A DNA stretch of 61,544 nucleotides from Mycolicibacterium porcinum (GCA_001942045.1 MSTD01000030.1:1-61544), one strand, 5' to 3'. Numbered from the stretch's first letter, positions 19,564-32,271 are shown. Notes: generated by a model not told the origin, from the letters alone. Made by a program: numbers and translations.

Positions 19564-20637
19564 GTGAATAATGTTGCAGCCAAACCGATTTCGGCCGAAG
19601 CCTGGGTGGCCACCGCCCTCGGTGACCCGGCGAAGGTGCTCGAACGCCAAACCGTAGAGGTCCGCGCACCCGGGCCCGGTGAAATCCGGGTGGCAGTGCG
19701 GGCCTTCTGTCTGAACTTCAACGACATCGACGTCATCCAGGGCCGCTACACCACCATGCCCCTGCAGGCCCCGTTCGTCCCCGGCATGGAGGCCGTCGGC
19801 GTGGTCGAGAGCGCCGGGCTCGGCGCCGAGCACCTCGTGGGACGGCGCATCGTCGGCATCCCGTCGATGGCCTTCGGCGGGTACGCCTCGTACGCCATCG
19901 TCGACGCCGCGACCGCCCTGGAACTGCCGGCCTGGGTCAGCGACGTCGACGGTGCCGCGCTGCACTACCCGTTCCACCTGGGCTGGTTCGCGCTGCATGA
20001 GCGGGGTCGGCTCAAGCCCGGCGAGACACTGCTGGTCCACGCGGCGGCGGGTGGGACCGGGTCGGGGGCCCTCGTGCTCGGCAAGGCGCTCGGTGCCCGC
20101 GTGATCGCCACTGCGGGCAGCGACGAGAAGGTCGAGTTCTGCAAGCAGCTGGGCGCCGACCACGCCATCAACTACCGCAACGGCGACTGGGTGGAGCAGG
20201 TCATGGACCTCACCTACGGCCGGGGCGTCGACGTGGCTTTCGACGCGGTCGGCGGCAGCGTGACCACCGATACCTTCCGGTGCATGGGCCTGCACGGGCG
20301 ACACCTGATGGCCGGGTTCGCCGAGGACATCGCGCTGGAGGACGGCGACTATCTGTCCCCTCGCCCCATCGCCTACGGCAACTTCGACGTGTGCGGGGTC
20401 TGCCTGGTCTACGTCACCGACCCGCTCGCGGTTCGCCGCACTCTCGGGTTCAACTGGCCCGCGCGCTCCGAGGGTCTCGACGCTCACGTCAAACTGCTCG
20501 AAATGCTGCGCACCGGAGCCATCCGGACAGTCATCGGCGGCGAGGTGGAATGGTCGGACCTGCCGGCCCAACTGGAGCGGATGCAGGCCCGGCAGACCAC
20601 GGGGCGCCTGGTCGTTTCCACCGGCGCCCACGACTGA
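19564..20637 (+). CDS. Zinc-free MDR-family NADPH:quinone oxidoreductase
   Basis: 357-aa medium-chain dehydrogenase/reductase of the quinone-oxidoreductase branch. The N-terminal GroES-like domain (VRAPGPGEIRVAVRAFCLNFNDIDVIQGRY) lacks the zinc ligands of alcohol dehydrogenases. The Rossmann domain has LLVHAAAGGTGSGALVLGKALGARVIATAGSDEK. The start is GTG at 19564 with GGAGG at 19550-19554. It likely reduces quinones or activated alkenes with NADPH; the substrate is unknown. Divergent TetR control suggests an inducible detoxification or catabolic role. Confidence 0.9.
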   Translation: MNNVAAKPISAEAWVATALGDPAKVLERQTVEVRAPGPGEIRVAVRAFCLNFNDIDVIQGRYTTMPLQAPFVPGMEAVGVVESAGLGAEHLVGRRIVGIPSMAFGGYASYAIVDAATALELPAWVSDVDGAALHYPFHLGWFALHERGRLKPGETLLVHAAAGGTGSGALVLGKALGARVIATAGSDEKVEFCKQLGADHAINYRNGDWVEQVMDLTYGRGVDVAFDAVGGSVTTDTFRCMGLHGRHLMAGFAEDIALEDGDYLSPRPIAYGNFDVCGVCLVYVTDPLAVRRTLGFNWPARSEGLDAHVKLLEMLRTGAIRTVIGGEVEWSDLPAQLERMQARQTTGRLVVSTGAHD

Positions 20638-20700
20638 GCCCGCATCTCCCCAGGTAGGCTCGAGCCGAACGGCGGCAGTGGGCCACCTGGTGGAGGAGAC

Positions 20701-21627
20701 ATGGAAGGACGCGCTGGATCCGGCGCGGCTGGACTGACCCTTCCGGGTGTCGCCGAAGCCGAAGAGGTTTTGGCGGCCCCGGAATGGGCGGCCCGGGCAG
20801 AATCACACCGGCGACGCGCCGACGACTTCCTCACACCGCACCTGCGCCGCCAACACGCCGGTGAACCGCATCCGGTTTGGGATTTCCTGTTCACCTACTA
20901 CAGCCTGCGACCCCGACAGCTACGACGATGGCATCCGGGCTACGGGGTGGTGCTCGCCGGCGAACGTGCCGCGGAGTACCTGCAGCGCACCGGGTACGGA
21001 CCGCATCCGCACGGCGTCACGGTCCGTGAGGACTACCTGCGTTCCCGTGCCGAGACGGTCCGATTCATCGCCCGGTTGATGCGGGCGACCGCGACGCGAA
21101 CGCCCCGGATGAACTGCTTCGGACTCCACGAATGGGCCATGGTCTATCGGACTCCCCAGCTACGCCACGACCAGGTTCCGCTGCGCCTCGGCACCGCCGG
21201 AACCGACGCCGTCGTCGAGTCAATGCCGTTGCGGTGCACCCACTTCGACGCCTTCCGCTTCTTCACCGACGCCGCCGTCCCCCGCAACGACCGGCAACTG
21301 AGCCGGGAGCAGCAGATCGACGCCGAGCAGCCCGGCTGCATCCACGCCGCGATGGACACCTACAAGTGGGCCTACAAACTCGGCCCGCTGGTGCCGTCGG
21401 AGTTGGTGATGGACGCCCTCGATCTGGCGGCCGACGCGCGGGCGGTCGATATGTGTGCCAGCCCATACGACTTGAAGCAGTATGGTTTCCAGCCGATCGC
21501 CATCGAAACACCGGCCGGGCGTGCCGAATACGTCAGGGCCCAGCAGCGCATCGCCGAGCGGGCGGCTCCGTTGCGAGTCGCTCTGGCAAACCGGTGTGAG
21601 CAGTTGCTCAGCAGGCTGGACGGCTGA
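20701..21627 (+). CDS. Conserved actinobacterial protein sometimes labelled 3-methyladenine DNA glycosylase
   Basis: 308-aa cytoplasmic protein; the ATG at 20701 follows GGAGGAG. Conserved-looking blocks are HPVWDFLFTYYSLRPRQLRRWHPGYG, MNCFGLHEWAMVYR, MPLRCTHFDAFRFFTDAA, HAAMDTYKWAYKLGPLVPSELVMDAL and ASPYDLKQYGFQPI. Database entries for this family are often named 3-methyladenine DNA glycosylase, but no helix-hairpin-helix or AAG-fold glycosylase motif is visible. The His/Asp/Tyr-rich blocks suggest an enzyme. It lies upstream of glcB in the same orientation, 78 bases away. I would treat its function as unknown. Confidence 0.8.
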   Translation: MEGRAGSGAAGLTLPGVAEAEEVLAAPEWAARAESHRRRADDFLTPHLRRQHAGEPHPVWDFLFTYYSLRPRQLRRWHPGYGVVLAGERAAEYLQRTGYGPHPHGVTVREDYLRSRAETVRFIARLMRATATRTPRMNCFGLHEWAMVYRTPQLRHDQVPLRLGTAGTDAVVESMPLRCTHFDAFRFFTDAAVPRNDRQLSREQQIDAEQPGCIHAAMDTYKWAYKLGPLVPSELVMDALDLAADARAVDMCASPYDLKQYGFQPIAIETPAGRAEYVRAQQRIAERAAPLRVALANRCEQLLSRLDG

Positions 21628-21705
21628 AAGGCCGACGTTACCAATGGGTAAGCTGGATAAACGGCAGGCATCGCACGGTGCCTGGAGCCGAGGGAGGAAA
21701 CGCGC

Positions 21706-23916
21706 ATGACCAATCGCGTGACTGTCGGAAACCTGCGTGTCGCGCAGGTGCTGCACGACTTCATCACGAAAGAGGCACTGCCGGGCACCGGCGTCGACCC
21801 GGACAGCTTCTGGTCCGGCGTGGACAAGGTCGTCGCTGACCTCACCCCGAAGAACCAGGAACTCCTGGCCCGTCGCGACGATCTGCAGGCGCAGATCGAC
21901 AAGTGGCACCGCGCCCACGTGCTGGAGCCCGTCGACCCCGAGGCCTACAAGCAGTTCCTCACCGATATCGGCTACCTGCTGCCCGAGCCCGCCGACTTCA
22001 CCATCACGACCTCCGGCGTGGACGACGAGATCACCTCGACGGCCGGTCCGCAGCTCGTGGTGCCGATCCTCAACGCCCGCTTCGCGCTGAACGCCGCCAA
22101 CGCCCGGTGGGGCTCGCTGTACGACGCGCTGTACGGCACGGACGTGATCAGCGAAGAGGACGGCGCCGAGAAGGGCAAGGGTTACAACCAGGTGCGCGGC
22201 GACAAGGTCATCGCCTACGCCCGCAACTTCCTGGATGAGGCCGTGCCGCTGGCCGCCGGCTCCTGGGCCGAGGCCAAGGGTCTCAAGATCGTCCATGAAG
22301 ACGGGGCCGGTCAGCTCCTCGTCACCTACGGCGATGACCTGTCGAGTGGCCTGGCCACCCCTGAACAGTTCGTCGGCTACACCGGCGAGCTGGGCCAGCC
22401 GCAGTGGTCGGTCCTGCTCAAGAACCACGGCCTGCACATCGAGATCCTGATCGACCCCGACTCCCCGATCGGCTCCACCGACGCCGCGGGCATCAAGGAT
22501 GTCGTGCTGGAATCCGCGATCACCACGATCATGGACTTCGAGGACTCCGTGGCCGCCGTCGACGCCGACGACAAGGTGCTCGGCTACCGCAACTGGCTGG
22601 GCCTGAACAAGGGCGATCTGGCCGAAGAGGTCAGCAAGGGGGGCAAGACCTTCACCCGCGTGCTCAACCCCGACCGCACCTTCACCACCCCGGACGGCGA
22701 GGGCGAGCTGACCCTGCCCGGCCGCAGTCTGCTGTTCGTGCGCAACGTCGGACACCTGATGACCAACGACGCGATCGTGGATGCCGACGGCAACGAGATC
22801 CCCGAGGGCATCCAGGACGCGTTGTTCACCGGCCTGATCGCCATGCATGGGCTGAAGTCGACGGACGAGAACGGTGAGCTGACCAACAGCCGCACCGGGT
22901 CGGTGTACATCGTCAAGCCCAAGATGCACGGCCCCGACGAGGTCGCCTTCACCTGCGAGCTGTTCGGCCGCGTCGAGGACGTGCTCGGCCTGCCGGGCGG
23001 CACCCTCAAGGTCGGCATCATGGACGAGGAGCGTCGCACCACGGTCAACCTGAAGGCCTGCATCAAGGCCGCGGCCGACCGCGTGGTGTTCATCAACACC
23101 GGCTTCCTGGATCGCACCGGCGACGAGATCCACACCTCGATGGAGGCCGGCCCGATGATCCGTAAGGGCGCCATGAAGAGCCAGCCCTGGATCAAGGCCT
23201 ACGAGGACAACAACGTCGACGTCGGCCTGGCCACTGGTCTGGCAGGCAAGGCCCAGATCGGCAAGGGCATGTGGGCCATGACCGATCTGATGGCCGACAT
23301 GGTCGAGCAGAAGATCGGCCAGCCGAAGGCCGGCGCCACCACCGCGTGGGTGCCCTCGCCGACCGCCGCCACCCTGCACGCGATGCACTACCACCAGGTG
23401 GACGTCGAGGCCGTGCAGAAGGAACTGGCCGGCAAGAAGCGCAGCACCATCGAAGAGCTGCTGACGATCCCGCTGGCGGACTCCTCACTGACCTGGTCGC
23501 CCGAGGAGATCCACGAAGAGGTGGACAACAACTGCCAGTCGATCCTGGGCTATGTGGTCCGCTGGATCGACGCCGGCGTCGGCTGCTCGAAGGTGCCCGA
23601 CATCCACAACGTGGCGCTGATGGAAGACCGCGCCACCCTGCGGATCTCGAGCCAGCTGCTGGCGAACTGGCTGCGCCACGGAATCATCACCGAAGAGGAC
23701 GTCAAGGCCAGCCTGCGCCGGATGGCCGCGGTCGTCGACGAGCAGAACGCCGGGGACCCCGACTACCTGGCGATGGCGCCCAATCCGGATGACAGCATCG
23801 CGTTCGGCGCGGCGCAGGAGTTGATCCTGTCCGGGGCGGCGCAACCCAACGGCTACACCGAGCCGATCCTGCACCGGCGCCGCCGCGAGTTCAAAGCGAG
23901 CACCGCCGGGAAGTGA
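21706..23916 (+). CDS. glcB: Malate synthase G
   Basis: 736-aa glyoxylate-shunt enzyme condensing glyoxylate and acetyl-CoA to malate; full length for isoform G. Active-site blocks are [27 protein letters not shown], the glyoxylate/Mg region [36 protein letters not shown] and the C-terminal segment with Cys627 and Asp ([25 protein letters not shown]). The ATG has AGGGAGGA in good position. It is orthologous to Rv1837c and needed for growth on fatty acids or acetate. Confidence 0.97.
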   Translation: MTNRVTVGNLRVAQVLHDFITKEALPGTGVDPDSFWSGVDKVVADLTPKNQELLARRDDLQAQIDKWHRAHVLEPVDPEAYKQFLTDIGYLLPEPADFTITTSGVDDEITSTAGPQLVVPILNARFALNAANARWGSLYDALYGTDVISEEDGAEKGKGYNQVRGDKVIAYARNFLDEAVPLAAGSWAEAKGLKIVHEDGAGQLLVTYGDDLSSGLATPEQFVGYTGELGQPQWSVLLKNHGLHIEILIDPDSPIGSTDAAGIKDVVLESAITTIMDFEDSVAAVDADDKVLGYRNWLGLNKGDLAEEVSKGGKTFTRVLNPDRTFTTPDGEGELTLPGRSLLFVRNVGHLMTNDAIVDADGNEIPEGIQDALFTGLIAMHGLKSTDENGELTNSRTGSVYIVKPKMHGPDEVAFTCELFGRVEDVLGLPGGTLKVGIMDEERRTTVNLKACIKAAADRVVFINTGFLDRTGDEIHTSMEAGPMIRKGAMKSQPWIKAYEDNNVDVGLATGLAGKAQIGKGMWAMTDLMADMVEQKIGQPKAGATTAWVPSPTAATLHAMHYHQVDVEAVQKELAGKKRSTIEELLTIPLADSSLTWSPEEIHEEVDNNCQSILGYVVRWIDAGVGCSKVPDIHNVALMEDRATLRISSQLLANWLRHGIITEEDVKASLRRMAAVVDEQNAGDPDYLAMAPNPDDSIAFGAAQELILSGAAQPNGYTEPILHRRRREFKASTAGK

Positions 23917-23971
23917 TTAGACTTCGGCGGGTCCGGATGACTAGTCGGCGCGAGACGTACAGGGGTTAGGA

Positions 23972-26263
23972 ATGGGCAGGCACAGCATTCCCGACCCTGA
24001 GGATGCCGCGGACGAGCCGCACGTCGGCGAGTCCGGGTATTCCGACGACTACCAGCCTCCCCGCCGTGAGCAGTCACGGCGCGCCGGAGACGATTTCGAC
24101 GCGCCGGGGCATCGAGCCGGCGAATACCGGGATGCGCCCGCGTTCCGACCGGAGCCCGAGTATCGGGACGACCGGGGTTACCGGGCCGAGCCCGATTACC
24201 GTGCGCCCCAGTACGCCGACGGCGATGACGACTACGAGTCGGACTATCGGGATTCGGAGTACGCCGACTACGACGAGACGGACTACGTCGAGGCGGATTA
24301 CGTCGAAGACGACGTTTACGACGACGAGTACATCGACGGCTACCGCGGCAAGTACACCGACGATGCCGACGACTATGACGCAGGGTACGACGCCCGGTAC
24401 TCCGACGAATACTCGGCCGACGACTACGCCGACGATCAGCCGACCGCACAGTTCGGCGCGGTTTCCGAACCGCCACCACCCCCGTCCACTCCGTCGAGCC
24501 GGCAGCGCGGCGACTGGGACGGCGGCGGGTGGACCGGCAGCCATCGCGCCGTCGAGTCCGGGCGCCGCGGGGTCAGCGTCGGGGTGATCGTCGCCCTGGT
24601 CACCGTGGTGGCCGTGGTCGGCGCGATGATCCTGTGGAAGTTCTTCGGCGACGTGCTCGCCGGTCGCAGCGACGCCGCCGCCGCGCGCTGCGTGGACGGC
24701 GAACTCGGGGTCGCGGTGATCGCCGACCCGACCATCTCCACGCACATCGAGGGACTGGCCAACACGTACAACGAGTCGGTCAGCCCGGTGGGTGACCGCT
24801 GCGTGAAGGTACGCGTGCAGTCCGCCGAATCCGACCGGGTGGTGGGCGGTTTCGCCAACACGTGGCCGAGCGAGCTCGGCGACCGCCCGGCACTGTGGAT
24901 TCCGGCCAGCAGCATCGCCGAGGCGCGGCTGGAGGCGACGGCGGGCGCCAAGACCGTCAGCGACAGCCGTTCCCTGGTCACCTCGCCGGTTCTGCTCGCG
25001 GTCCGCCCGCAGCTCAAAGACGCACTGGCACAACAGACCTGGGCCACGCTGCCGCAGCTGCAGAACAGCCCGGCCGGGATGAACGCGCTCAAGCTACCCG
25101 GTTGGGGCACGCTCAAACTCGCGCTGCCGACGCACAGCAACGGCGACGCCGCTTCGCTGGCCGCCGAGGCGGTCGCCTCGGCATCCGCCCCCTCCGGGGC
25201 GCCGGCGACCTCGGGCATGAGCGCTGCCAACAGCCTGTTGCATGGGCAGCCCAAGCTCGACGACGCCGAGCTGGGAACCGCACTCGATGCGCTGCTCAAC
25301 GCCTCCGATCCGGCGACCGCGCCGGTGCACGCGGTGGCCACCACCGAACAGCAGATCTTCCAGCGGGGCACCTCGCTCGACAACGCCAAGTCCACCTTGG
25401 CCGGCTGGCTGCCACCCGGCCCGACCGCGATGGCCGATTACCCGACCGTCCTGCTGGCCGGCGACTGGCTGGAGAAGGAACAGGTCACCGCGGCCAGCGA
25501 ATTCGCTCGCTATCTCCGCAAGCCCGAGCAGCTCGCCGAACTCGCCAAAGCCGGATTCCGGGCCGAAGGGACGACACCGCCGTCGAGCGATGTCACCAGC
25601 TTCAGCCAACTGGCCGCGCCGTTGTCGGTCGGCGACAACGCCATGCGGGTGACGCTGGCCAACGCGACGGCCGCACCGACCGGAAGCCCGGCGGTCACCA
25701 TCATGCTCGACCAGTCGATGCCGACCGAGGAGGGCGGCAAGTCCCGATTGTCCAACGTGGTGGCCGCGCTCGACAGCCGGCTCAAGGCGCTGCCGGACAC
25801 CGCCGCGGTCGGCCTGTGGACCTTCGACGGCACCGAGGGGCGCTCAGAGGTCTCGACCGGGCCGCTGGCCGAGCCGGTAAGTGGTCAGCGTCGTTCCGAT
25901 GCGCTGACCTCGACGTTGGACGAGCAGACCGCCTCGGGCGGCGGTGCGGTGTCGTTCACCACGCTGCGGATGCTCTACAACGAGGCGCTGTCGAAATATC
26001 GTGAGGGCCAGACCAATTCGATCCTGGTCATCACCACCGGCCCGCACACCGATCAGAGCCTCGACGGGCCCGGGCTGCAGGAGTTCATCCGCGGCGCATT
26101 CGACCCCGCCCGCCCGGTCGCGGTCAACGTGATCGATTTCGGCACCGGCTCGGACCGCAGCACCTGGGAAGCCGTCGCACAGGCGAGTAGCGGGACCTAC
26201 CAACATGTCTCGAGCTCGACCTCGCCCGAACTGACCACCGCCGTCAACACCATGCTGGGCTGA
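23972..26263 (+). CDS. Membrane-anchored VWA-domain protein with acidic N-terminus (Rv1836c-like)
   Basis: 763-aa protein. The first ~170 residues are disordered and extremely rich in Asp, Tyr and Glu, with many DY/EY dipeptides. A single membrane segment (about residues 201-223, VSVGVIVALVTVVAVVGAMILWKFF) follows, so the acidic tail should be cytoplasmic. The outside part begins with an extracellular-binding-protein-like domain and ends with a von Willebrand factor A domain. The MIDAS motif DxSxS appears as DQSMP (580-584), with the last Ser replaced by Pro. It is orthologous to Rv1836c. Function is unknown; a cell-envelope role is inferred. Confidence 0.85.
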   Translation: MGRHSIPDPEDAADEPHVGESGYSDDYQPPRREQSRRAGDDFDAPGHRAGEYRDAPAFRPEPEYRDDRGYRAEPDYRAPQYADGDDDYESDYRDSEYADYDETDYVEADYVEDDVYDDEYIDGYRGKYTDDADDYDAGYDARYSDEYSADDYADDQPTAQFGAVSEPPPPPSTPSSRQRGDWDGGGWTGSHRAVESGRRGVSVGVIVALVTVVAVVGAMILWKFFGDVLAGRSDAAAARCVDGELGVAVIADPTISTHIEGLANTYNESVSPVGDRCVKVRVQSAESDRVVGGFANTWPSELGDRPALWIPASSIAEARLEATAGAKTVSDSRSLVTSPVLLAVRPQLKDALAQQTWATLPQLQNSPAGMNALKLPGWGTLKLALPTHSNGDAASLAAEAVASASAPSGAPATSGMSAANSLLHGQPKLDDAELGTALDALLNASDPATAPVHAVATTEQQIFQRGTSLDNAKSTLAGWLPPGPTAMADYPTVLLAGDWLEKEQVTAASEFARYLRKPEQLAELAKAGFRAEGTTPPSSDVTSFSQLAAPLSVGDNAMRVTLANATAAPTGSPAVTIMLDQSMPTEEGGKSRLSNVVAALDSRLKALPDTAAVGLWTFDGTEGRSEVSTGPLAEPVSGQRRSDALTSTLDEQTASGGGAVSFTTLRMLYNEALSKYREGQTNSILVITTGPHTDQSLDGPGLQEFIRGAFDPARPVAVNVIDFGTGSDRSTWEAVAQASSGTYQHVSSSTSPELTTAVNTMLG

Positions 26264-26287
26264 CACGCCACGCCGTGATGCCCTAAC

Positions 26288-26352
26288 GCGTCGGTTTCTA
26301 CCCCAGGCTCGCTCGCACCGAGCGAGCACAGCCCTGGGGTAGAAGCCGACGC
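26288..26352. terminator. Nested bidirectional terminator hairpin
   Basis: Outer 20-base arms (26288-26307 and 26333-26352, one T-G mismatch) enclose a second perfect 9-bp hairpin (26307-26315 with 26319-26327). It lies between the convergent VWA gene and gcvP and can terminate both. Confidence 0.75.
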
Positions 26353-26381
26353 AGCAGGTGAACCGCCGCAGCCGTTTGGCG

Positions 26382-29216
<2,835 letters not shown>

Positions 29217-29261
29217 GACACTCTCCTGAGGCGCAGACGTGCTCAGACGTCCTAGGCGTCC

Positions 29262-29465
29262 CTCTCCCTCTGTCGTCGACCCGGTCCGGGCGCCTGAGAG
29301 ATTCAGTCCCGGAACAGGACTTTTCCCCATGGGCGGGTACCCAGCGGGCACCACTTTCCAGAGGCATCGGGGCCTGGCGCGGTCCTGGGTGCCTGAGAGG
29401 TTGACGGAGAGGTATTGCTCCTTCGGCGTCCGTGGCTGGCTGTCACGAAACTCTCCCGCGCGAGG
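29262..29465 (-). promoter_or_regulatory. Tandem glycine riboswitch controlling gcvP
   Basis: Two consecutive glycine-aptamer cores are seen on the minus strand. Aptamer 1 runs from GGGAGAG (near 29460) through GAAGGAGCAA to CTCTCAGGCACC (29389-29400). Aptamer 2 runs from CTGGAAAG (near 29358) through GGGGAAAAGTCC to CTCTCAGGCGCC (29289-29300), closing with GACAGAGGG. The second aptamer ends about 45 bases before the gcvP start, so control of translation or termination in that short stretch is likely. Glycine binding normally switches gcv genes on. A -10-like TAGAAT lies at 29480-29485. Confidence 0.93.
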
Positions 29466-29529
29466 GCGATGCGCCGATCATTCTACCGGGCTTCTGCCGG
29501 CAACCCCGCATTCCCGCGGGCACACAGCG

Positions 29530-29561
29530 AGGTCCCCCACATCGCCGGATGCGGGGGACCT
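29530..29561 (-). terminator. Terminator downstream of the McdR-like gene
   Basis: A perfect 9-bp stem, AGGTCCCCC (29530-29538) with GGGGGACCT (29553-29561), starts 24 bases after the stop of the MerR-family gene. It separates that transcript from the gcvP riboswitch promoter. Confidence 0.65.
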
Positions 29562-29584
29562 ATGTGTCGGTCCGGGAGGAGAAA

Positions 29585-30205
29585 TCAGCCGATCTTGCGG
29601 TCACGGCTTTTGCGCCGCGACGCCAGCTCGTCCTCGGGTGATGCGATGGACTCGCCGCCGTCGGCCCGCTCGCCCGGGAAGTCGGCGATGGTGCCGGTCA
29701 ACTCGCGCATGGCGCCGGATACCGCGATGCCGAACACGCCCTGGCCGCCCTGCAGCAAGTCGACGACCTCTTCGGCCGAGGTGCATTCGTACACCGTGGT
29801 GCCGTCGGAGAACAGGGTGATGTTCGCCAGATCCTGTACGCCGCGCTGACGCAGGTGGTCGACCGCGACGCGGATGTTGTGCAGCGAGATGCCGGTATCC
29901 AGCAGGCGCTTGACGATCTTGAGGACCAGCACGTCCTTGAACGAGTAGAGCCGCTGGCTGCCCGATCCGGCCGCACCCCTGATGGACGGAACCACGAGGG
30001 AGGTGCGAGCCCAGTAATCGAGCTGGCGGTAGGTGATGCCGGCGATCTGGCAGGCACTGGGACCCCGGTAACCGACCAGTTCGTCGGGCACCGAATCGTC
30101 CGGGAACAGGCCACCCTGGACGGGTTCGCCAGATGGCCTGACGGGCGGCTCCGCGCCGCCCCGGGTGGTCAGATCCAGCTCTTCCTGCCGTGGCGTGTCA
30201 CCCAC
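29585..30205 (-). CDS. mcdR: MerR-family regulator McdR/ResR-like (Rv1830-like)
   Basis: 206-aa regulator with a MerR-type winged helix-turn-helix (residues about 45-115: GYRGPSACQIAGITYRQLDYWARTSLVVPS, then RLYSFKDVLVLKIVKRLLDTGI). It carries a C-terminal domain (FSDGTTVYECTSAEEVVDLLQGGQGVFGIAV) instead of a metal-binding tail. Position and sequence match Rv1830, described as McdR or ResR, a regulator linked to division, whiB2 and antibiotic resilience. The start is GTG at 30205. The 255 bases upstream, before DUF151, hold no gene and presumably its promoter. Confidence 0.88.
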   Translation of the reverse strand: MGDTPRQEELDLTTRGGAEPPVRPSGEPVQGGLFPDDSVPDELVGYRGPSACQIAGITYRQLDYWARTSLVVPSIRGAAGSGSQRLYSFKDVLVLKIVKRLLDTGISLHNIRVAVDHLRQRGVQDLANITLFSDGTTVYECTSAEEVVDLLQGGQGVFGIAVSGAMRELTGTIADFPGERADGGESIASPEDELASRRKSRDRKIG

Positions 30206-30460
30206 TGTGAATCCTCTCGCCGATCGAACTCGCCCGCACCGTACTGCTATGTCCTGCAGCGCGGCACACTCTGCCGCGACGGTTTGCTGCGAGCTCGAAT
30301 GTGTCGAGCATACGCTCCCCGCCGGGCCCTGATTGCCCGCTGCGAAGAAAGTATGGCGCCCGAAATCGCGCCCGATTGCCTCCCGCGCCGCGTGTCGACA
30401 CCGGTATACCCACTTGAGACGTACCCGTGATCTGCGACCGAGCAGCGGCGCGCGCGACGA

Positions 30461-30955
30461 TCATGTCGCCTTGAAGTCGTCCGGCGACACGCTGTCCAAG
30501 AACTCCTTGAACTTCTCCACTTCGTCCTCACGGACGGTGCCCGCGGCCTCTTCGTCGTTCTCGTCGGGGATGAGCAGGCCGGCCTCGGCCAGCACCGCTT
30601 CCTCCACGTAGATCGGGACACCGACGCGCAGGGCGATCGCCACCGAGTCCGACGGCCTGGCCGAGACCTTGATGTCGCGATCGAAGATCAGGTCGGCGTA
30701 GAACGTGCCTTCCTGCAGGTCGACGATCCGCACCTCCTTGAGCGAATGGCCAAGGGCGGCAATGACATCTCGGATCAGGTCGTGAGTGAGCGGCCGGGTG
30801 GGCTCGACACCCTGCTGCTCCAGCGCGATCGCGGCAGCCTCCGACTGCCCGATCCAGATCGGCAGGTAGCGGTCACCGTTGGATTCCCGCAAAAGCAACA
30901 CGGGTTGGTTCTGCGGTTGTTCCACCCGAATGCCGACCACGCGAACCTCAGCCAT
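30461..30955 (-). CDS. DUF151 bifunctional nuclease family protein (Rv1829-like)
   Basis: 164-aa protein of the DUF151 (BFN) family. The whole length is covered by family blocks: VLLLRESNGDRYLPIWIGQSEAAAIALEQQG, RPLTHDLIRDVIAALG, LQEGTFYADLIF and SARPSDSVAIALRVGVPIYV. The start chosen is ATG at 30955 (MAEVRVVGIRV), the family start. It is between two MerR-type regulator genes, an order conserved in M. tuberculosis. The biochemical role in mycobacteria is not established; nuclease activity was reported for distant plant relatives. Confidence 0.92.
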   Translation of the reverse strand: MAEVRVVGIRVEQPQNQPVLLLRESNGDRYLPIWIGQSEAAAIALEQQGVEPTRPLTHDLIRDVIAALGHSLKEVRIVDLQEGTFYADLIFDRDIKVSARPSDSVAIALRVGVPIYVEEAVLAEAGLLIPDENDEEAAGTVREDEVEKFKEFLDSVSPDDFKAT

Positions 30956-31050
30956 CTGTGCCTGCCCTCCGCACCGCCGTGCCGTCTCGTCGAGTCTTCG
31001 TCCGTCGCACCGTCCGCTAGACGAACTGGCCGTCAAAACGAGTCTAGTCC

Positions 31051-31788
31051 TCAGCGATCCAGAACGTCGCGTACGGCGGACTTGATGAGGGACGTGTGCA
31101 AAGTGATCGCCAAAGCGGCCACTTCACGGGCCAGATCGTCGGCGCGGTCCCGGGCTCCGGCCTTGCCCGCCTTGCCCACTGGGCCTGCGATCTGGGCGAT
31201 CAGATCTGATTGCCGGTCGGCAGCGGAGCGGAACGCCCGCAAATGCCTGGGCTCCACGCCGTAGTCGCCCAGGGCCCGTGCGCACTGCGCGATCACTACG
31301 GAATGTTCATCGAAAAACCCGGCCGGTCCGGCGGTGATGATGCCGTTGCGGACCAACGCCCCCAGCATCTCTTCGTCGATGCCCGACCGGGCCAACAGAT
31401 CTTCGCGGGACAGCCGCACCTGAGTCGGCGCCACTGCCGCGACGACAGCGGCGCCGTCACCGCCCTCTGACACCGGGACGAGACGCGGCACCCCATAGGT
31501 GGACCCCGCCTGCGGCAACTCCCCGTCAGGTTGCGCGTCGAGTTGCGCCTTGATCACCTTCAGCGGCAGATACTGGTCCCGCTGCGCGGTCAGGATGAAC
31601 CGCAACCGCGCACAGTCGTACGCCGTGAAGCGCCGGTATCCCGACGCGGTCCGCTGCGGCGTCACCAGCCCCTCGGCCTCGAGGAACCGGATCTTCGAGA
31701 TGCTGACATCCGGAAAGTCGCCCCGGAGCAGGTCGAGGACTGCACCGATCGACATCCCGGCCAGTGCAGGTCTGTCGGGGGCAGTCAT
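31051..31788 (-). CDS. ftsR: MerR-family regulator FtsR-like (Rv1828-like)
   Basis: 245-aa MerR-type DNA-binding protein. The helix-turn-helix and wing ([55 protein letters not shown], residues about 12-66) are near-invariant in actinobacteria; the C-terminal part is all-helical. Orthologues are Rv1828 and corynebacterial FtsR, an activator of ftsZ. It starts 4 bases after garA ends, so they are co-transcribed. Confidence 0.9.
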   Translation of the reverse strand: MTAPDRPALAGMSIGAVLDLLRGDFPDVSISKIRFLEAEGLVTPQRTASGYRRFTAYDCARLRFILTAQRDQYLPLKVIKAQLDAQPDGELPQAGSTYGVPRLVPVSEGGDGAAVVAAVAPTQVRLSREDLLARSGIDEEMLGALVRNGIITAGPAGFFDEHSVVIAQCARALGDYGVEPRHLRAFRSAADRQSDLIAQIAGPVGKAGKAGARDRADDLAREVAALAITLHTSLIKSAVRDVLDR

Positions 31789-31791
31789 CGG

Positions 31792-32271
31792 CTAGCTGGT
31801 CTGGCCGCTGTCGTCGTCAGACCGGGGGCCCGTGAGGAACACCAGGCGGAACTTCCCGATCTGCACTTCGTCGCCGTTGGCGAGCACGGCCGAATCGACC
31901 GGCTCGCGATTCACGTACGTTCCGTTGAGGCTGCCGACGTCGACAACCTGGAACTCTCCGCTCTCCAACCGGAACTCGGCGTGCCGACGGCTCACCGTCA
32001 CATCATCGAGGAAAATGTCGCTGTCCGGGTGGCGCCCCGCCGAGGTCGTCGGCTGATCGAGCAGAAAACGCGATCCGGCATTCGGTCCGCGCTTGACGAC
32101 GAGCAATGCCGAACCCGCGGGCAGGCCCTCGACACCGGAAACGGCGCCTTCGGTACCGGCCGCTGCGGGCGCATCCAGTTCGTTCAGGAAGTCGGCACGG
32201 AAAACCGATGTGGTTTCCACCGTCACGTCTTCCGACTGGTCGGCCCCCAAATTGCTGTCCTTGTCCGTCAC
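31792..32271 (-). CDS. garA: FHA-domain metabolic regulator GarA
   Basis: 159-aa regulator of 2-oxoglutarate metabolism. The N-terminal VETTS motif (Thr20 and Thr21) is the conserved PknG/PknB phosphorylation site. The C-terminal FHA domain shows GRHPDSDIFLDDVTVSRRHAEF and VVDVGSLNGTYVN. Unphosphorylated GarA inhibits 2-oxoglutarate dehydrogenase and glutamate dehydrogenase and activates glutamate synthase; phosphorylation makes its FHA domain bind its own tail and switches it off. The start is GTG at 32271. It lies between gcvH and ftsR. Confidence 0.95.
   Translation of the reverse strand: MTDKDSNLGADQSEDVTVETTSVFRADFLNELDAPAAAGTEGAVSGVEGLPAGSALLVVKRGPNAGSRFLLDQPTTSAGRHPDSDIFLDDVTVSRRHAEFRLESGEFQVVDVGSLNGTYVNREPVDSAVLANGDEVQIGKFRLVFLTGPRSDDDSGQTS

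Noticed and set aside
21220..23394. 724-codon minus-strand open frame opposite glcB
   Set aside because: Opposite a fully recognisable malate synthase G; composition is Val/Gly/Asp/His-rich with no domain.
26288..26352. Inverted repeats as insertion-sequence ends
   Set aside because: Only about 25 bases separate the arms and the element sits between convergent stops, which fits a terminator; no transposase gene is in the window.
29217..29354. In-frame N-terminal extension of gcvP
   Set aside because: The region is the glycine riboswitch; coding there would be incompatible with aptamer conservation.
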